Origin: Dermanyssus gallinae
Taxonomy: Eukaryota; Arthropoda; Arachnida; Mesostigmata; Dermanyssidae
NCBI GenBank assembly: GCA_003439945.1
Contig: QVRM01002157.1
Location: forward strand, 38,501-102,500
Direction of reading: 5' to 3'
DNA: 64,000 nucleotides
Shown here piece by piece: positions 1 to 10,256 of this stretch (positions are counted from its first letter, which is position 1; each line of letters begins with the position of its first letter). Below the pieces are notes generated by a model. It was given only the letters and a program-made list of their open reading frames with translations. It had not been told where the DNA came from and ran no database searches. Position numbers and translations under genes: made by a program.

Positions 1-678
1 TCTGAACAAGCGACAGTCGGACTGTCTGACTCGCGTACGCGCCACTAGGTGGAGCTCGAAGCTCAGGCTCCGAGCCGCCGCCAGGCTTTGAGCGAGAGGC
101 ACAGGCACTGTGTGCGACTGTTGTCGCTACTGCCTATTCAGTGCTGTCTCTCAGAGGAGCAGCAAAGAGCGAAGCGGCGCGCCCAGGCTAGTGAGCCAAT
201 GAATGAGGCCCGGCTGGGCTGCGGAAGCACCCGTGTGGATAGCAGAGTTCAGCGTCAAAATAGCAAAGACAAAACCAGACAATAAAAACAACAACAACAA
301 CAGCGACGACGACGACAGCGCGACGGCAGGAAATAATGAACCAGGCACCAGGCGACCATAAAGCACTAGCGAGGGTTAGGAAGGTTCATTCCGGGAGAAG
401 ATATAGTATAGCTGGTAGTTGTATTGCGGGGAAAAGGGGGTTATCTGGTGTCATGACCAACTAAAGGTATATATCCCCCCCCCACCCCCCCGTCCCTCAT
501 ACATTCGGAGATCTTAAACGAATATGTATATTGTGCGTGTCCTGTGTACACATATTTATATACAGATAATGTGCATATGTAAACACACATATATACATAT
601 ATGCATATTTTCACGTATGCAAACCTATATACATATGTACGCGTAGATTGCTGAAATGCGCGATGCACATGCGTCACT

Positions 679-775
679 GGCCGCTAGCACTAACTAGTGT
701 GGGACTCACAAGCCTACTAAACCCAGGTACTACTTCCCACCGCCTCGGGCTCAAATGCAGTTGCATGGAATTACT
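679..775 (-). repeat. Dispersed repeat, copy 1 (pair with 1711-1800)
   Basis: Read on the minus strand, this segment aligns with 1711-1800: both carry GTAAT(T/G)CCATGCAA, a GC-rich middle, GGTTTAGT and TCCCACACTAG, in the same order and spacing with small indels. The two copies are about 1 kb apart in the same orientation. This is an old duplication or two copies of one dispersed repeat. Confidence 0.6.
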
Positions 776-1229
776 TTGACACACGTGGGGAGAATCCCGC
801 TACTTTTCTAGCTCTTTGTGTGTGGACAATGCGTTGAAGGCCTAGCTGCGCCCCCCCCCCCCCCCCCCGCCTTCATCGTTGCATCTCCGGGCGTCTCGCT
901 ATTGTCGCTCGTCGATCCTTTTCCAGGGCTTGATGAACCACGACATGATCGCGTCAAAGTAGACTCGGCCTTCCATGCAGCCAAATCATATAGGCTAAGG
1001 GGTGCGAAACCCTTCATTGATGCTGCTGGTGCGAAGTCCCGGACACGAGATAGTGCCGCGCAGCGCGTAATCATGTCGTCGACATATCCAGCACGTGATG
1101 GTCTTGCGGCACCCCTCGCTCGTTATGTCATATCCACTGACGACACGCGTCAGGCATCTGACATTACTACGCTACAATCATGTAATTTCCGTGATTCTTT
1201 TTCTTCGTAGGTTTGCGCTGTCTCTATAG

Positions 1230-1712
1230 ACTCCCAGTTTGCCGTGTTAAAAGCATTTCGTACATCAAGTAGGATAAGCACGAGCTCCTAGTTTTAAGCT
1301 CGACGATAAAAGATTTAAAGTCGTTTAAGCACAGCACTATGACGTTCTCTATACGTTTGCCGTCTCTCCATACGTTTGCCGTCTCCTATCGAGGAGACAG
1401 ATAGGCGGAAAGCCGATTGGCCATTTTTTGTCGCCAGTTGAGGATTAAGGACCTCGTCAGCATGCTTCCATTGGGAAGAAAGTGTTTCTCTCTTAGCACT
1501 ATATTGGCGAGATCCTTGATAAGCCCAGCCCAGGCCACCGTTTAGCGATGGGCCTGGTCAAGCTCTGGGGGTACTTCGTCCAGACGGCCCAGCGCCCTGT
1601 TTGGAGTCAGCCGCACTCGTGCCTGGTTTGGCACTTTGTCCAGGGTGACCTGTAGAATGTCCCCCTTTTCTGGTTTGGGGGGTCTCAGAATTGCGTTATA
1701 CATTAGTGGCGC
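1230..1712 (-). pseudogene. Unidentified minus-strand reading frame interrupted by stops
   Basis: One minus-strand frame reads through from about 1712 to about 1230 with only two internal stops (TAA at 1542-1544 and a TAG near 1386-1388). The first segment, from an ATG at 1701-1703, gives 53 residues including RPPKPEKGDILQVTLDK and RLTPNRALGRLDEVPPEL. The second gives KDLANIVLREKHFLPNG and LILNWRQKMANRLSAYL. The composition is protein-like and free of simple repeats, suggesting decayed coding sequence, most likely of a mobile element. The family is not recognised. A further minus-strand phrase near 905-960 (FDAIMSWFIKPWKRID) may belong to the same relic, but this is weak. Confidence 0.35.
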
Positions 1713-1800
1713 CTACAGCACAGCACCTAGTGTGGGATTCTAATTAACTAAACCGATAACCTCCCCGCCCCCTCACAGGCTCGGAATTGCATGGCATTAC
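1711..1800 (-). repeat. Dispersed repeat, copy 2 (pair with 679-775)
   Basis: Diverged copy of the 679-775 repeat. On the minus strand it begins GTAATGCCATGCAATTCC and ends in TGCTGTAG, so it also looks like a tiny 88-nt intron between two open minus-strand frames. However, the flanking frames do not join in phase, so a repeat unit is the better explanation. Confidence 0.55.
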
Positions 1801-2006
1801 CTCCTGGAAGGAATGTCCCCCTGTGCGACGTAAACGCCTTCCCTTCCTTTCCTGGCCTGTTCTGGAAAGAGGACGCTAACAACTCGTGCAGGATCTGCAT
1901 TGGTATCTTCGGGGGCGATTTCCGGATATTTTCCCTGACTACCCGGTAAGAGCCAAGGCTCGCAGGTGAAGTTGTACCGCGTCGCTAAGATTTCGCCAGG
2001 CTTTTG
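1797..2006 (-). pseudogene. Unidentified minus-strand reading frame (69 codons), possible repeat-element remnant
   Basis: On the minus strand a frame stays open from a TGA at 2007-2009 to a TAA at 1797-1799, and its translation is compositionally ordinary (for example YNFTCEPWLLPGSQGKYPEI and ARVVSVLFPEQARKGREG) rather than simple-repeat derived. No ATG start is evident. It abuts the repeat unit at 1711-1800 and lies just upstream, on that strand, of another set of frames at 1230-1712. I do not recognise the family. It could be a fragment of a transposable element, a decayed exon, or chance. Confidence 0.3.
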
Positions 2007-2150
2007 TCACCCTTTTGACGATTAACGCCCTCAGAGTCGTCCTGAGGCCAATTAATCGTCGCCACAAATCGACTGATAATACAGCACTATATTATTACAG
2101 ACATTTACAAACAGCCACATTTATGTATCCAGGTCCAGGACACACGTGTC

Positions 2151-2323
2151 GAGCCCGGCGGCGTGGTGCATTCCGCCTGCGCCTTGCGACCGGAAAAGAC
2201 ACATAGGTACGCGGGTGGGTTCGAGCCCCACCGTTGCACTGATTTGTACTTATGGGGTCCGTCTATGAAGCATTGCAAAAAGCAGTCCCGTAGACGTTAA
2301 ATCTGGGCTGAGGTTTAGCCCGA
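2151..2323 (+). mobile_element. tRNA-derived SINE, family A, copy 1
   Basis: 5' tRNA-like head GAGCCCGGCGGCGTGG..., a B-box-like GGGTTCGAGCCCCACCG, then a tail module with GGGGTCCGTCTATGAAGC, GACGTTAAATC and GGCTGAGG.TTAGCCCGA. The same modules occur in order at 44032-44209 (+), 24720-24911 (-) and, truncated, at 23905-23996 (-). This copy has several substitutions (for example GTGGTGCATT in the A-box region) and no evident target-site duplication, so it is probably older. Confidence 0.8.
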
Positions 2324-2890
2324 CAGGTAGACACAGTTAGCCACACGCATATGCATGCATACGCATAAATAAACGTTTATACATTCAGACACAAGCACAA
2401 GCATACAGGCAAATTATACATGCATGCAGACACGTTTTTATACAGTCATACATAAGGATACCTATAGTTGATGATTACATCTCCTTTCGGTAATGTTACG
2501 CCGGTATTGTGACAATACCATACGTATGGGCACCACGGATAAGCACATAGAGCCACATACATGCATGCGCATGACAGTGATACTTGCAGTCACGTTCACA
2601 TCTACACGTGCACACACAGATGTACCATATACAAAACGTCATGTGCTGATTGCGCATGCGTCCGTTCACACATCCACACAGATCGACGCACGCTCATATA
2701 CCACCGCATCCAAATATATGGAACAAAAAAGATAAACAGCCTGAGAGATAGCGAAAGAAGAAAAGATAGGCACGAGAAAGAAGTGGGTGAGAGAGAGGGC
2801 CTTTTATATAGACATGCTTTCAGGCTCATAGGTGCGTGAACATGGCACACAGGTATGGCGCCGCCTGCTATGCTCTGCATGTAGTATATA

Positions 2891-2912
2891 GATCGATGGC
2901 CGGCCATCGATC
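2891..2912. repeat. Perfect 22-bp palindrome
   Basis: GATCGATGGCC followed directly by its reverse complement GGCCATCGATC, with no spacer. It lies just upstream of an AT-rich stretch. The function is unknown. Confidence 0.9.
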
Positions 2913-3000
2913 CATCCAGTTGGGAATCCTTCGGGTTCTCTCTCTTTTTGTATATATACATATATAAATATAATATAAATTCTATAAATAATTATCTCTT

Positions 3001-3192
<192 letters not shown>

Positions 3193-5508
3193 TATTTAAT
3201 TCAATCTATTAACACTTTATCGTGTCATTATACCTAGTTATGTCCTATAAGCTGACGTTTGGTGAGTATACACATATGTACATTTAGATTTATACTTTTA
3301 TATATATATATATAAATATATATATTATAAATTCTATAAATATCTTTATAAATATCGGATCTATGGGTCTAGAGCCAAAGCCGAAGGCATAGCAGCCACC
3401 GCTGTTGTGGCCAGCCCCTTGTTCTCCATGTTGTGTCCATGTTGAGCGCCGGGGCGGCCATGCGCATGTGTTGCTGGAGCATGCTGGAGCATGTTGTTGC
3501 TGCTGCTGGTGATGGTGATGGTGGTGATGGTGCTAGCGCCGCCGCCGGCGGCTGCTCCACCGTGTGGTTCTTTGGGAGAGGGAAGGACACTCGTGGCGAG
3601 GGCAGGCCTATCGGCCTGCCGGCCAACAACCAGCCAGGCCGATCAGGTAGGTAATCGGTTGGTTGATGTGCGCACATGCTGCATGTAGATAGATGCAGGT
3701 AGCCGCCACTCGAATAGGCCGCGCGCCAGAATCGTTGCTCGAATAGGCCGGGCCGGAGAATTGTTTGCTACTCTGCTATGCCGATGATCTGGTAGTGGTC
3801 ATCGAACTTTATCGAACATCATCGACAGAATTGTAGCGGTCGGTGTTGATGGCCAGCCTCTCTCTATACGCGCATGTTTCTCCCGCCCGTGGTATTGTTG
3901 TCGTTGTTGTTGGCTCGAGACCGGCTAGAACATACTGATTGACCACCTGATCAGCTGTGCAGCGGATCTAGGCCGTGCAAGTCCAAATCGTCGCTGTCGT
4001 CAAAATCGTCTTCATCATTATCATCGTCATCATCGTTAAGATCGTCCTCATCATTATCGTCGTCTAAGATGTGGTAGGCGAAGCAGAACACATCGTCGCG
4101 TTCTTTTCACACACATCATAGACAACAGATTTCAACAGTTCCAAGAACGGTCAAGCAGTTACTGTAACGCTACGACATCTTCTCTGCGACCGCTATTCGT
4201 ATGCTCGTCTCATAACGAACACTGTTGTTACTGCTGCTTGTGTTCTGCTCTACTTCGACCGTTGCGCGTTCTGCGCGAATCTCGACACGAGAGACACACA
4301 CAGAGAGAAAGAGTACCCCCTAGGCTTACATGCCGCCAGGTTTCGGTCTTCTGCTACAAAACTTGCTCGCCCCCGCTGCCGCTGCTGCCGGCTAAAGTTG
4401 TCGTTATCGGAGACGGATTGCGTGGTGGAGGTTCGTTAGTTCGATCAGTTGGTCTGGTCTCTCTGTGCCGAGTCGTTTTGTTTGACAACTCCCCTCGCCG
4501 GTTCGTGCAAGAAAAGTCATAAAGTGAAGTTAAGCGGACCCATTTGAACCCATCACCCATCAGCACATTCAATCAGTCAGAATCACATGCAGCAGGTCAA
4601 TCAAAGTGTGCTGGCAACGTATGCACTTCTCATTTGTCACTAGCTAAGAGAACAGCGGCAGCAGCAGCACCATCATCTGTGTCCTCGCTCTAGTTGCACG
4701 TGCATGCAAAAGCACACTCGCCGTGGGACGTTCTCGTCAACGACCTGTTCCTGTCAGGTTGTGCGCGGTGTCTTCCTGTCTTGGATTTGACGGCCGGACG
4801 GGTGCGTGAGAGTCTGGCTATCTGCTGCACATTCTTCCTTTGGCTCCGATCGATCGCGCTCTGTCATGAGCCAGGACGCGATTGACCGCCGTGCACACGA
4901 ATCATAATCTTTATCAAAATAGCAGTAATTAGGAGCCTCATCATCATTATCATCATAATAATAGGAATAGAACGCCAACAAAACGATTCTATTAACTACG
5001 TCGATGGCTAGTTGACCAGTTGCCGACCGATCGTCTGTGTTTCTGCGTTACGCGCATACTGAGCGTACTGAGAGTAATTGTGTGGGTGCTGGAGCTTTGT
5101 GTGACATTTGTGCATGATCGTGGCTGCCGTCGCGGCCTGCCGCCACCTCCGTCTCCTCGATAGACGGCGAGAACTTGACCCATCGAACAAACTTGTGCGT
5201 GTTCGTGTTCACGACCTCGAACAGACTTCACCCGCTTTATTGCGTTCCTCCTCGCTTCCTCAGTGCTGAGTTCCCGCTGCTGGAGCAGTGCTTGTGTTCG
5301 CCACCGCAAAACCTGCAACAAACCAACACCGCTTGTCGTCCGCTTGTTGGTGGCCTCGTACTTTTAGTGTGGTGCGCAGTGGTGTGTTCTGAACATCGGA
5401 AGCGGACGAAGGTTGAGCAACGACGAACATCAATCAGAAAAGGGAACTAAACGTGATTATCTTGCCACCTTGAGCAGCGGTAGCCACCACCGCCGCCTTT
5501 CAGACATC

Positions 5509-5814
5509 ATGGAGCTGTTCTGCGCGGAAAGCTTCGACGCCAATCGAACGGCAGCCAATAACAACCACATGGTGGGAACAATGACGACTTCAGCTTCAGC
5601 AGCAGCTTCTGCAACGATGACAGCTACCTTTGCTGGTGGTGCTGCATCATCGTGTCTACTTGCACCTCGGGACCGAGCCGTCGCTCCTTCGAGGGCCATC
5701 GGAACGATGCTGTTCCTCGAGGATAAGTACGCCGTGTCGCAGGACTACTTCGTGACGGTGCAGTCGGAGGTCCGGCCTCACATGCGAAAGGTTCTCGCAG
5801 TCTGGATGATTGAG
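5509..5814 (+). CDS. CCND: D-type cyclin, coding exon 1 (N-terminus and start of cyclin box)
   Basis: First coding exon of a D-type cyclin, the regulatory subunit that activates CDK4/6 and directs it to Rb-family proteins at the G1/S transition. The ATG at 5509 has a favourable context (A at -3, G at +4) and starts MELFCAES, which contains an LxCxE Rb-pocket motif (L3, C5, E7) in the place where vertebrate D cyclins carry theirs. Residues about 10-60 are a low-complexity Ala/Thr/Asn/Met stretch. From about residue 61 (RAIGTMLFLEDKYAVS) the cyclin box begins and runs through YFVTVQSEVRPHMRKVLAVW, matching the MRKIVATWMLEV block of CCND1. The exon ends after codon 102 at GAG|GTACGC, phase 0. 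At 102 residues it is longer than the 66 residues of human CCND1 exon 1, mostly because of the insert. The frame stays open upstream to 5413 without an ATG, so 5509 is the best start; later Met codons (for example residue 21) would lose LxCxE. Confidence 0.93.
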
Positions 5815-5909
5815 GTACGCGACGCAAATTCGCTCCGTGAATCAATTCACCTACCAGCTACACCCCACCCAATTTCGCCCAGACCCCCACTGTGACTTGT
5901 TAATTTACC

Positions 5910-6062
5910 ATATTGTTGTTGTTGTTGTTGCTGCTGCGTGTACTGTTGCTGTTTTTGTTGTTTCTCACTTTGGTTTCTTGGTGTTTTTGTTGCGTTTGGT
6001 GTTGTCTTTACTGTTTTTCGTTGTTGATATTGTTGTTTCAGTTGCTGTTGTTACTGTGGTGG
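5910..6062. repeat. TTG-rich tract at the start of intron 1
   Basis: Imperfect (TTG)n with GCT and TTT variants, about 100 nt after the exon 1 donor site. Confidence 0.85.
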
Positions 6063-6208
6063 TGACCATCTGTATGATATGAAGCCGTTGTTGATGTTCG
6101 AATTGCGTCATCATCTGTTATTACGATCGGTTGTCTTAGATAAAACGGAAACTCTTGACTTTGTTGTCATAGTCTTTGCAGATATAGTAGCAGTAAGACT
6201 AGTAGAGC

Positions 6209-6233
6209 CATACAGCATAATCAGTGCTGTATG
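6209..6233. repeat. Short hairpin, 9-bp arms
   Basis: CATACAGCA, a 7-nt loop and TGCTGTATG form a perfect stem. Short enough to be chance. Confidence 0.6.
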
Positions 6234-6973
6234 ATTGGTTTCTCACTACGTCCACACGTGCGAGACGTGCACGAGCCGATTTGCTCATGTTGACATGTTG
6301 ATCGTTGGCTACCCACTCTACAGAGGCCGCAACGTGGCTCTACTAACAGACGAATGATGGTGTTTGTTCTCAAGAGGCGGCATGATGTTCTCAATCAATG
6401 ACCTCAATCGTATTCTAAATGGCCGAGATTTAATCATAACGACGCGCGGGTATACTTTCTGCACACACCACACATGTGAAGGTGTTGACAAGTTGACAAC
6501 ACGTTTCATGATAGAAGGACTGCTCGCCAAACAGCAATCACTAATTACTCGCTTTGTAAGGGGGGGGGGGTATGTATGATCTCTGTGTTGAGGGGGGAGG
6601 GGGCTGTCTGTTTGTACCGGGTCATTATTGCACAGCATTGCACGTCGAACACTATTATATATAGCGTGCGCAAACCTACAAACATGCAGTGCCACCCTCA
6701 CGTGCCGAGTGTATGTGACATGACAAGAGGCGTGTGTGCCGGTGTGGCAAAGAGAAAAGATTGACATATTCTCCGGCGCACGCTTGCCGTCATTCAACGC
6801 CAATGCGTAGATCGGAGTGCCTTGTTTGTAGCGCAGAGAGTTAAGTATGAGACATGTCTTAAGCAAGCTGTAGAGAAATAATACGAAAAAGCCGCATATG
6901 CTTCGTTCACGTGCAGCATAACAATAACAAGCAGGATGGTTGTCACGTAAATACTACGTAGACATACGTGCAC

Positions 6974-6975
<2 letters not shown>

Positions 6976-7017
<42 letters not shown>

Positions 7018-7096
7018 ACATTTAGTAATACATATAGTTTATTTAGCTTATTCACTCAATGTAATCACACAATAGATATAATTCCAATATCATGTA

Positions 7097-7132
<36 letters not shown>
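6976..7132. repeat. Two (TA)n islands
   Basis: TA arrays at 6976-7013 and 7094-7132 separated by ordinary AT-rich sequence. Confidence 0.9.
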
Positions 7133-7138
<6 letters not shown>

Positions 7139-7742
7139 CAGTACTTTAGTAGTTTTTTCAATACGTTAAAAAAATACGAAACATGCATGCATGTATATAT
7201 GGAGAATATATATATGTGTATAATGGAGGAATTTGAAAGACACGTTGATGAATGACGAATTTAAAGAAACGTTTGTGATTGCTTGATTGTTAGACATGCA
7301 CTAACTAGACCATTTGCACACAAAATACTAGCACAGCATGCAGTCACGTATATTTGTGTATGTATAGACTAAGCACCTTACAGGTATGATAGTGACGCAG
7401 TTTGTTTTATATGATATCGACATAAGTACGTTCACTAAATGCCCTACCTATATCATATATATGGACTTTTTATTTGCTTGACATGTGTTACCTAAACAGA
7501 CATGCCGGCAACCCTTTTAGACCAGAGGTGCTTAGAGCTGCGTCATAACCGGACGTGTTGACATATCTAGGGTGTCGTCAGCAGCCCTTGTGACAGCAGC
7601 ATGGTCGCTGACTTTCTGGAGCAGTCATTTATTCCCAATAAGCATTCCTCAAAGAAAGTTCGATCAACAACAGCAGAGATCAAACTGGCGACATCCTGGC
7701 AGATGACAGTCATTACGAGCGCACTAGACCACGTGGTCATAC

Positions 7743-7747
<5 letters not shown>

Positions 7748-7781
<34 letters not shown>

Positions 7782-7879
7782 GACCGATAGGTCCCGTCCC
7801 AGCGATGCGCCGGGTAGATCCAATCTAATTGCTAAAAAAGGCTGTGCAAATATATATATATATATATTTATATATATAG
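7748..7879. repeat. (TA)n islands upstream of SINE B
   Basis: TA arrays at 7748-7776 and 7851-7879, with a shorter one running into the SINE insertion site at 7896-7910. Confidence 0.9.
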
Positions 7880-7917
7880 GCGCAACGATGTGCAAATATA
7901 TATATATACATATACAC

Positions 7918-8124
7918 CGAGCAAGATGGCTTAGTGGCAAAGCCTTTGCCTTGCATTCAGGAGGACTGGGTTCGAGACCCAGACCGGCCACTCTTAAATT
8001 GGTTTGCATGGTTTCCAATTTAGACCAGGTAAATGCCGGAATGGATTAAACATCAGCCATGAAAAAACCGTACACGGGCAATAGCCTTACGGAAAATCCT
8101 AAAAAATATATGTATATATATATA
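7918..8124 (+). mobile_element. tRNA-derived SINE, family B, in a (TA)n context
   Basis: Begins CGAGCAAGATGGCTTAGTGG (pol III A box TGGCTTAGTGG), with the B box GGTTCGAGACC about 30 nt later, followed by a non-tRNA body containing GGTTTCCAATTTAGACC and ending ACGGAAAATCCTAAAAAA. A TATATATACATATACAC sequence lies immediately before (7901-7917) and after (8125-8141), consistent with a 17-bp target-site duplication, although its TA-rich composition weakens that argument. It is unrelated to family A in the body. Confidence 0.78.
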
Positions 8125-8484
8125 TATATATACATATACACAGATCTACACCGGAACAGATCGGTAGCCTAACAAGCAGACGGCCGAACCAGACGAGCGA
8201 ACTCAGAGACAGGCGACTGGGCTTGCTGCTGCTGTTGCTGCTGCTGATGGCGGTGCCGACGGAACCACAGCGAAGCCGACGTCGCCACCGCCGCTGCCGC
8301 TGCCGCCGCCTTTGCCGTGGTAGCAGCAGCAGCAGTCGCGAGTGACAGTCGGCGTTCGACGCGACGAATTGACGTCGTACTCGAGCGAACTTCGAGACGA
8401 GCGAGCTGATTCTGCTGCTGATGCTGCTCCTCGCGTCTTTCCTCTCCTTCTCCTCCTCCTCCTCCAAGAGACTGTGTGTATCTG

Positions 8485-8508
8485 TATGCTAGCTAGCAAG
8501 CTAGCATA
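8485..8508. repeat. Short inverted repeat rich in GCTAGC
   Basis: TATGCTAGCT, a 4-nt loop and AGCTAGCATA form a perfect 10-bp stem. Confidence 0.7.
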
Positions 8509-8719
8509 GACAGAGCGAGCGAGCGAGTGAGCAAGCGGTCCGTCTGACGTCGTGGTCGTCGGGCAGGTCGTCGAACGACGACCCACTACTACCGAAGGAC
8601 CTATCTACTAGCCGACCCTCCAAACGACCCCACAGTCAGTTAGTCAGTCTTTCGGTGGGTCTGTCTGTCGGTCGTGGCTGTTGACGATGACGGTCGTAGC
8701 GTGTAGCGCCTAGCGGTGA

Positions 8720-9130
8720 AGTGACTTCGCCCCCTTTCCCCCGCGCCCCACACCCCCTTTTCCCATTCTGCCTTTCGTCCCTCCCCTTCTTTCTGCTCCC
8801 CCATCCCCCTGTTCCCCCTCTGTTCTGTTTCTCTTCCCTCCCTCTGCGCCCCCCCCCCTTCCTTCTGTCTTTCTTCCCCCCCGTGCCAGCTCCCCCTTCA
8901 TTCTGTCTCCCTTCCTCTCCCCTCCCCGCTCCCCCTTCTTTCTGTCTCTCTTCCTCCCCCCTCCCCCTTCCCTCTGTCTCTCTTCCTCCCCCCTCCCCCT
9001 TCCTTCTGTCTCTCTTCCTCCCCCCTCCCCTTTTTTTCTGTCTTTCTTCCTCCCCGCTCCCCCTTCCTTCTGTCTCTCTTTCTTCCCCCTTCCCCGCTCC
9101 CCCTTCCTTGTGCCCCCCCCCCCTGCCTCC
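8720..9130. repeat. Polypyrimidine minisatellite (CT-rich plus strand)
   Basis: About 400 bp almost entirely C and T on the plus strand, built from repeats of roughly 30 bp such as TTCTGTCTCTCTTCCTCCCC with C-run variants. It gives long but meaningless open frames on both strands (Pro/Ser/Leu-rich on plus, Gly/Arg/Lys/Glu-rich on minus). Confidence 0.92.
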
Positions 9131-9737
9131 AATGGAGAGGTTCGGCAAAGGCTGACAAGAGCAGCAGTAATAGTACTCGTAGTAGTTGTAGTAGTAGTAG
9201 AAGTACTACTTCTTGTTGATCGTACTTCTTCTTCTTCTTCTTCTTCCTTTTTTCGATCGTCGTCTTCTAGTTCTACGTTCATTACGTCTGCTAATGCGCC
9301 TACCGCGTGCCTACTACTACCATCATCACTTCTGCTACTTCAACTACTACTACGACTACTGCTACTACTACTACGACTACTACTCGTGAAGCGAGAGAAG
9401 GTCTACCGCATCTACTACATGCGGTCCTACATCTTCTCCTTCTCTTTCTCCTCCTCCTCCTTCTCCTCATCCTCTTTCTCTTCCTTCGCGATCGCGACCG
9501 GACCTCAGACTAGAAGGTCTAGTCTACGATAACCCACTAGTAGTGGCATCAAGCGCTGCCGTCGCTTCTGCTGCTGCTGCTGCTGCTACTGCGACTGGGC
9601 GCTGTCTACTACGACGTAGTGACTGACTGGCTGACTGCGGCGGCGACTGCTGCTACGACAACGACGACGTCCTCGATGTCTACGTTCGTGTACCCCGGCC
9701 ATTGGCCTGTTTTGGACCTGGGCTCTGGGACTGGTTC

Positions 9738-9862
9738 TGGACTTGGTTGTTGTTGTTGTTGTTGCTGCTGCTGCCGCTGTTGTTGTTGTTGTTTCTGCTG
9801 CTGCTGCTGTTGTTGTTGTTATTGCTGTTGTTGTTGTTGTTGTTGTCGTTGTTGTTGTGGTT
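9738..9862. repeat. (TTG/CTG)n tract
   Basis: TTG repeats with interspersed CTG and TCG, encoding poly-Cys in one frame. Not coding. Confidence 0.93.
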
Positions 9863-10128
9863 CTAGTCCTTGTCTGTCCTTGTCCTGGTTGATGGTTGCT
9901 GTAGTAGTCGGTGGTTGGTCTCAGCATACACTACAGCTTCTGTTGTTGATGCTGCTGCTGCTGCTATTGTTGCTGCTTCTGCCACTACCGCCACCGTCGC
10001 CAAACTATGCTACGTCCACGCCACGGAGACGGAGACGGCCACGATCACGGCGTTTCAGTAGCAATGATCATAGCGGCGCGATTCTATCGGCTGACGCCGT
10101 TGTACAAACAGCGGCAGCGGTAGCAGCA

Positions 10129-10256
10129 GCATCAACAACAACAACAACAACAACAACAACGTCAACATCAGCCTCAGTTTCAGTAGAAGAGGCAACAGCA
10201 GCGGCAACAACAACAACAGCAATAACAACAAGAACAACAGAGCCAACAACAACCAC
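10129..10256. repeat. (CAA)n tract
   Basis: CAA/CAG repeats in the opposite orientation to the tract at 9738-9862, about 270 bp away. Confidence 0.92.

Noticed and set aside
1713..1800. 88-nt mini-intron on the minus strand
   Set aside because: The flanking frames do not join in phase, and the segment is a copy of the repeat at 679-775.
4754..4981. YYDD-like motif in a minus-strand frame, recalling reverse transcriptase
   Set aside because: It comes from an ATC/TCA microsatellite; no other RT block is present.
8636..9282. Long Gly/Arg/Lys/Glu-rich minus-strand frames
   Set aside because: They are translations of the polypyrimidine minisatellite and are open in several frames at once.
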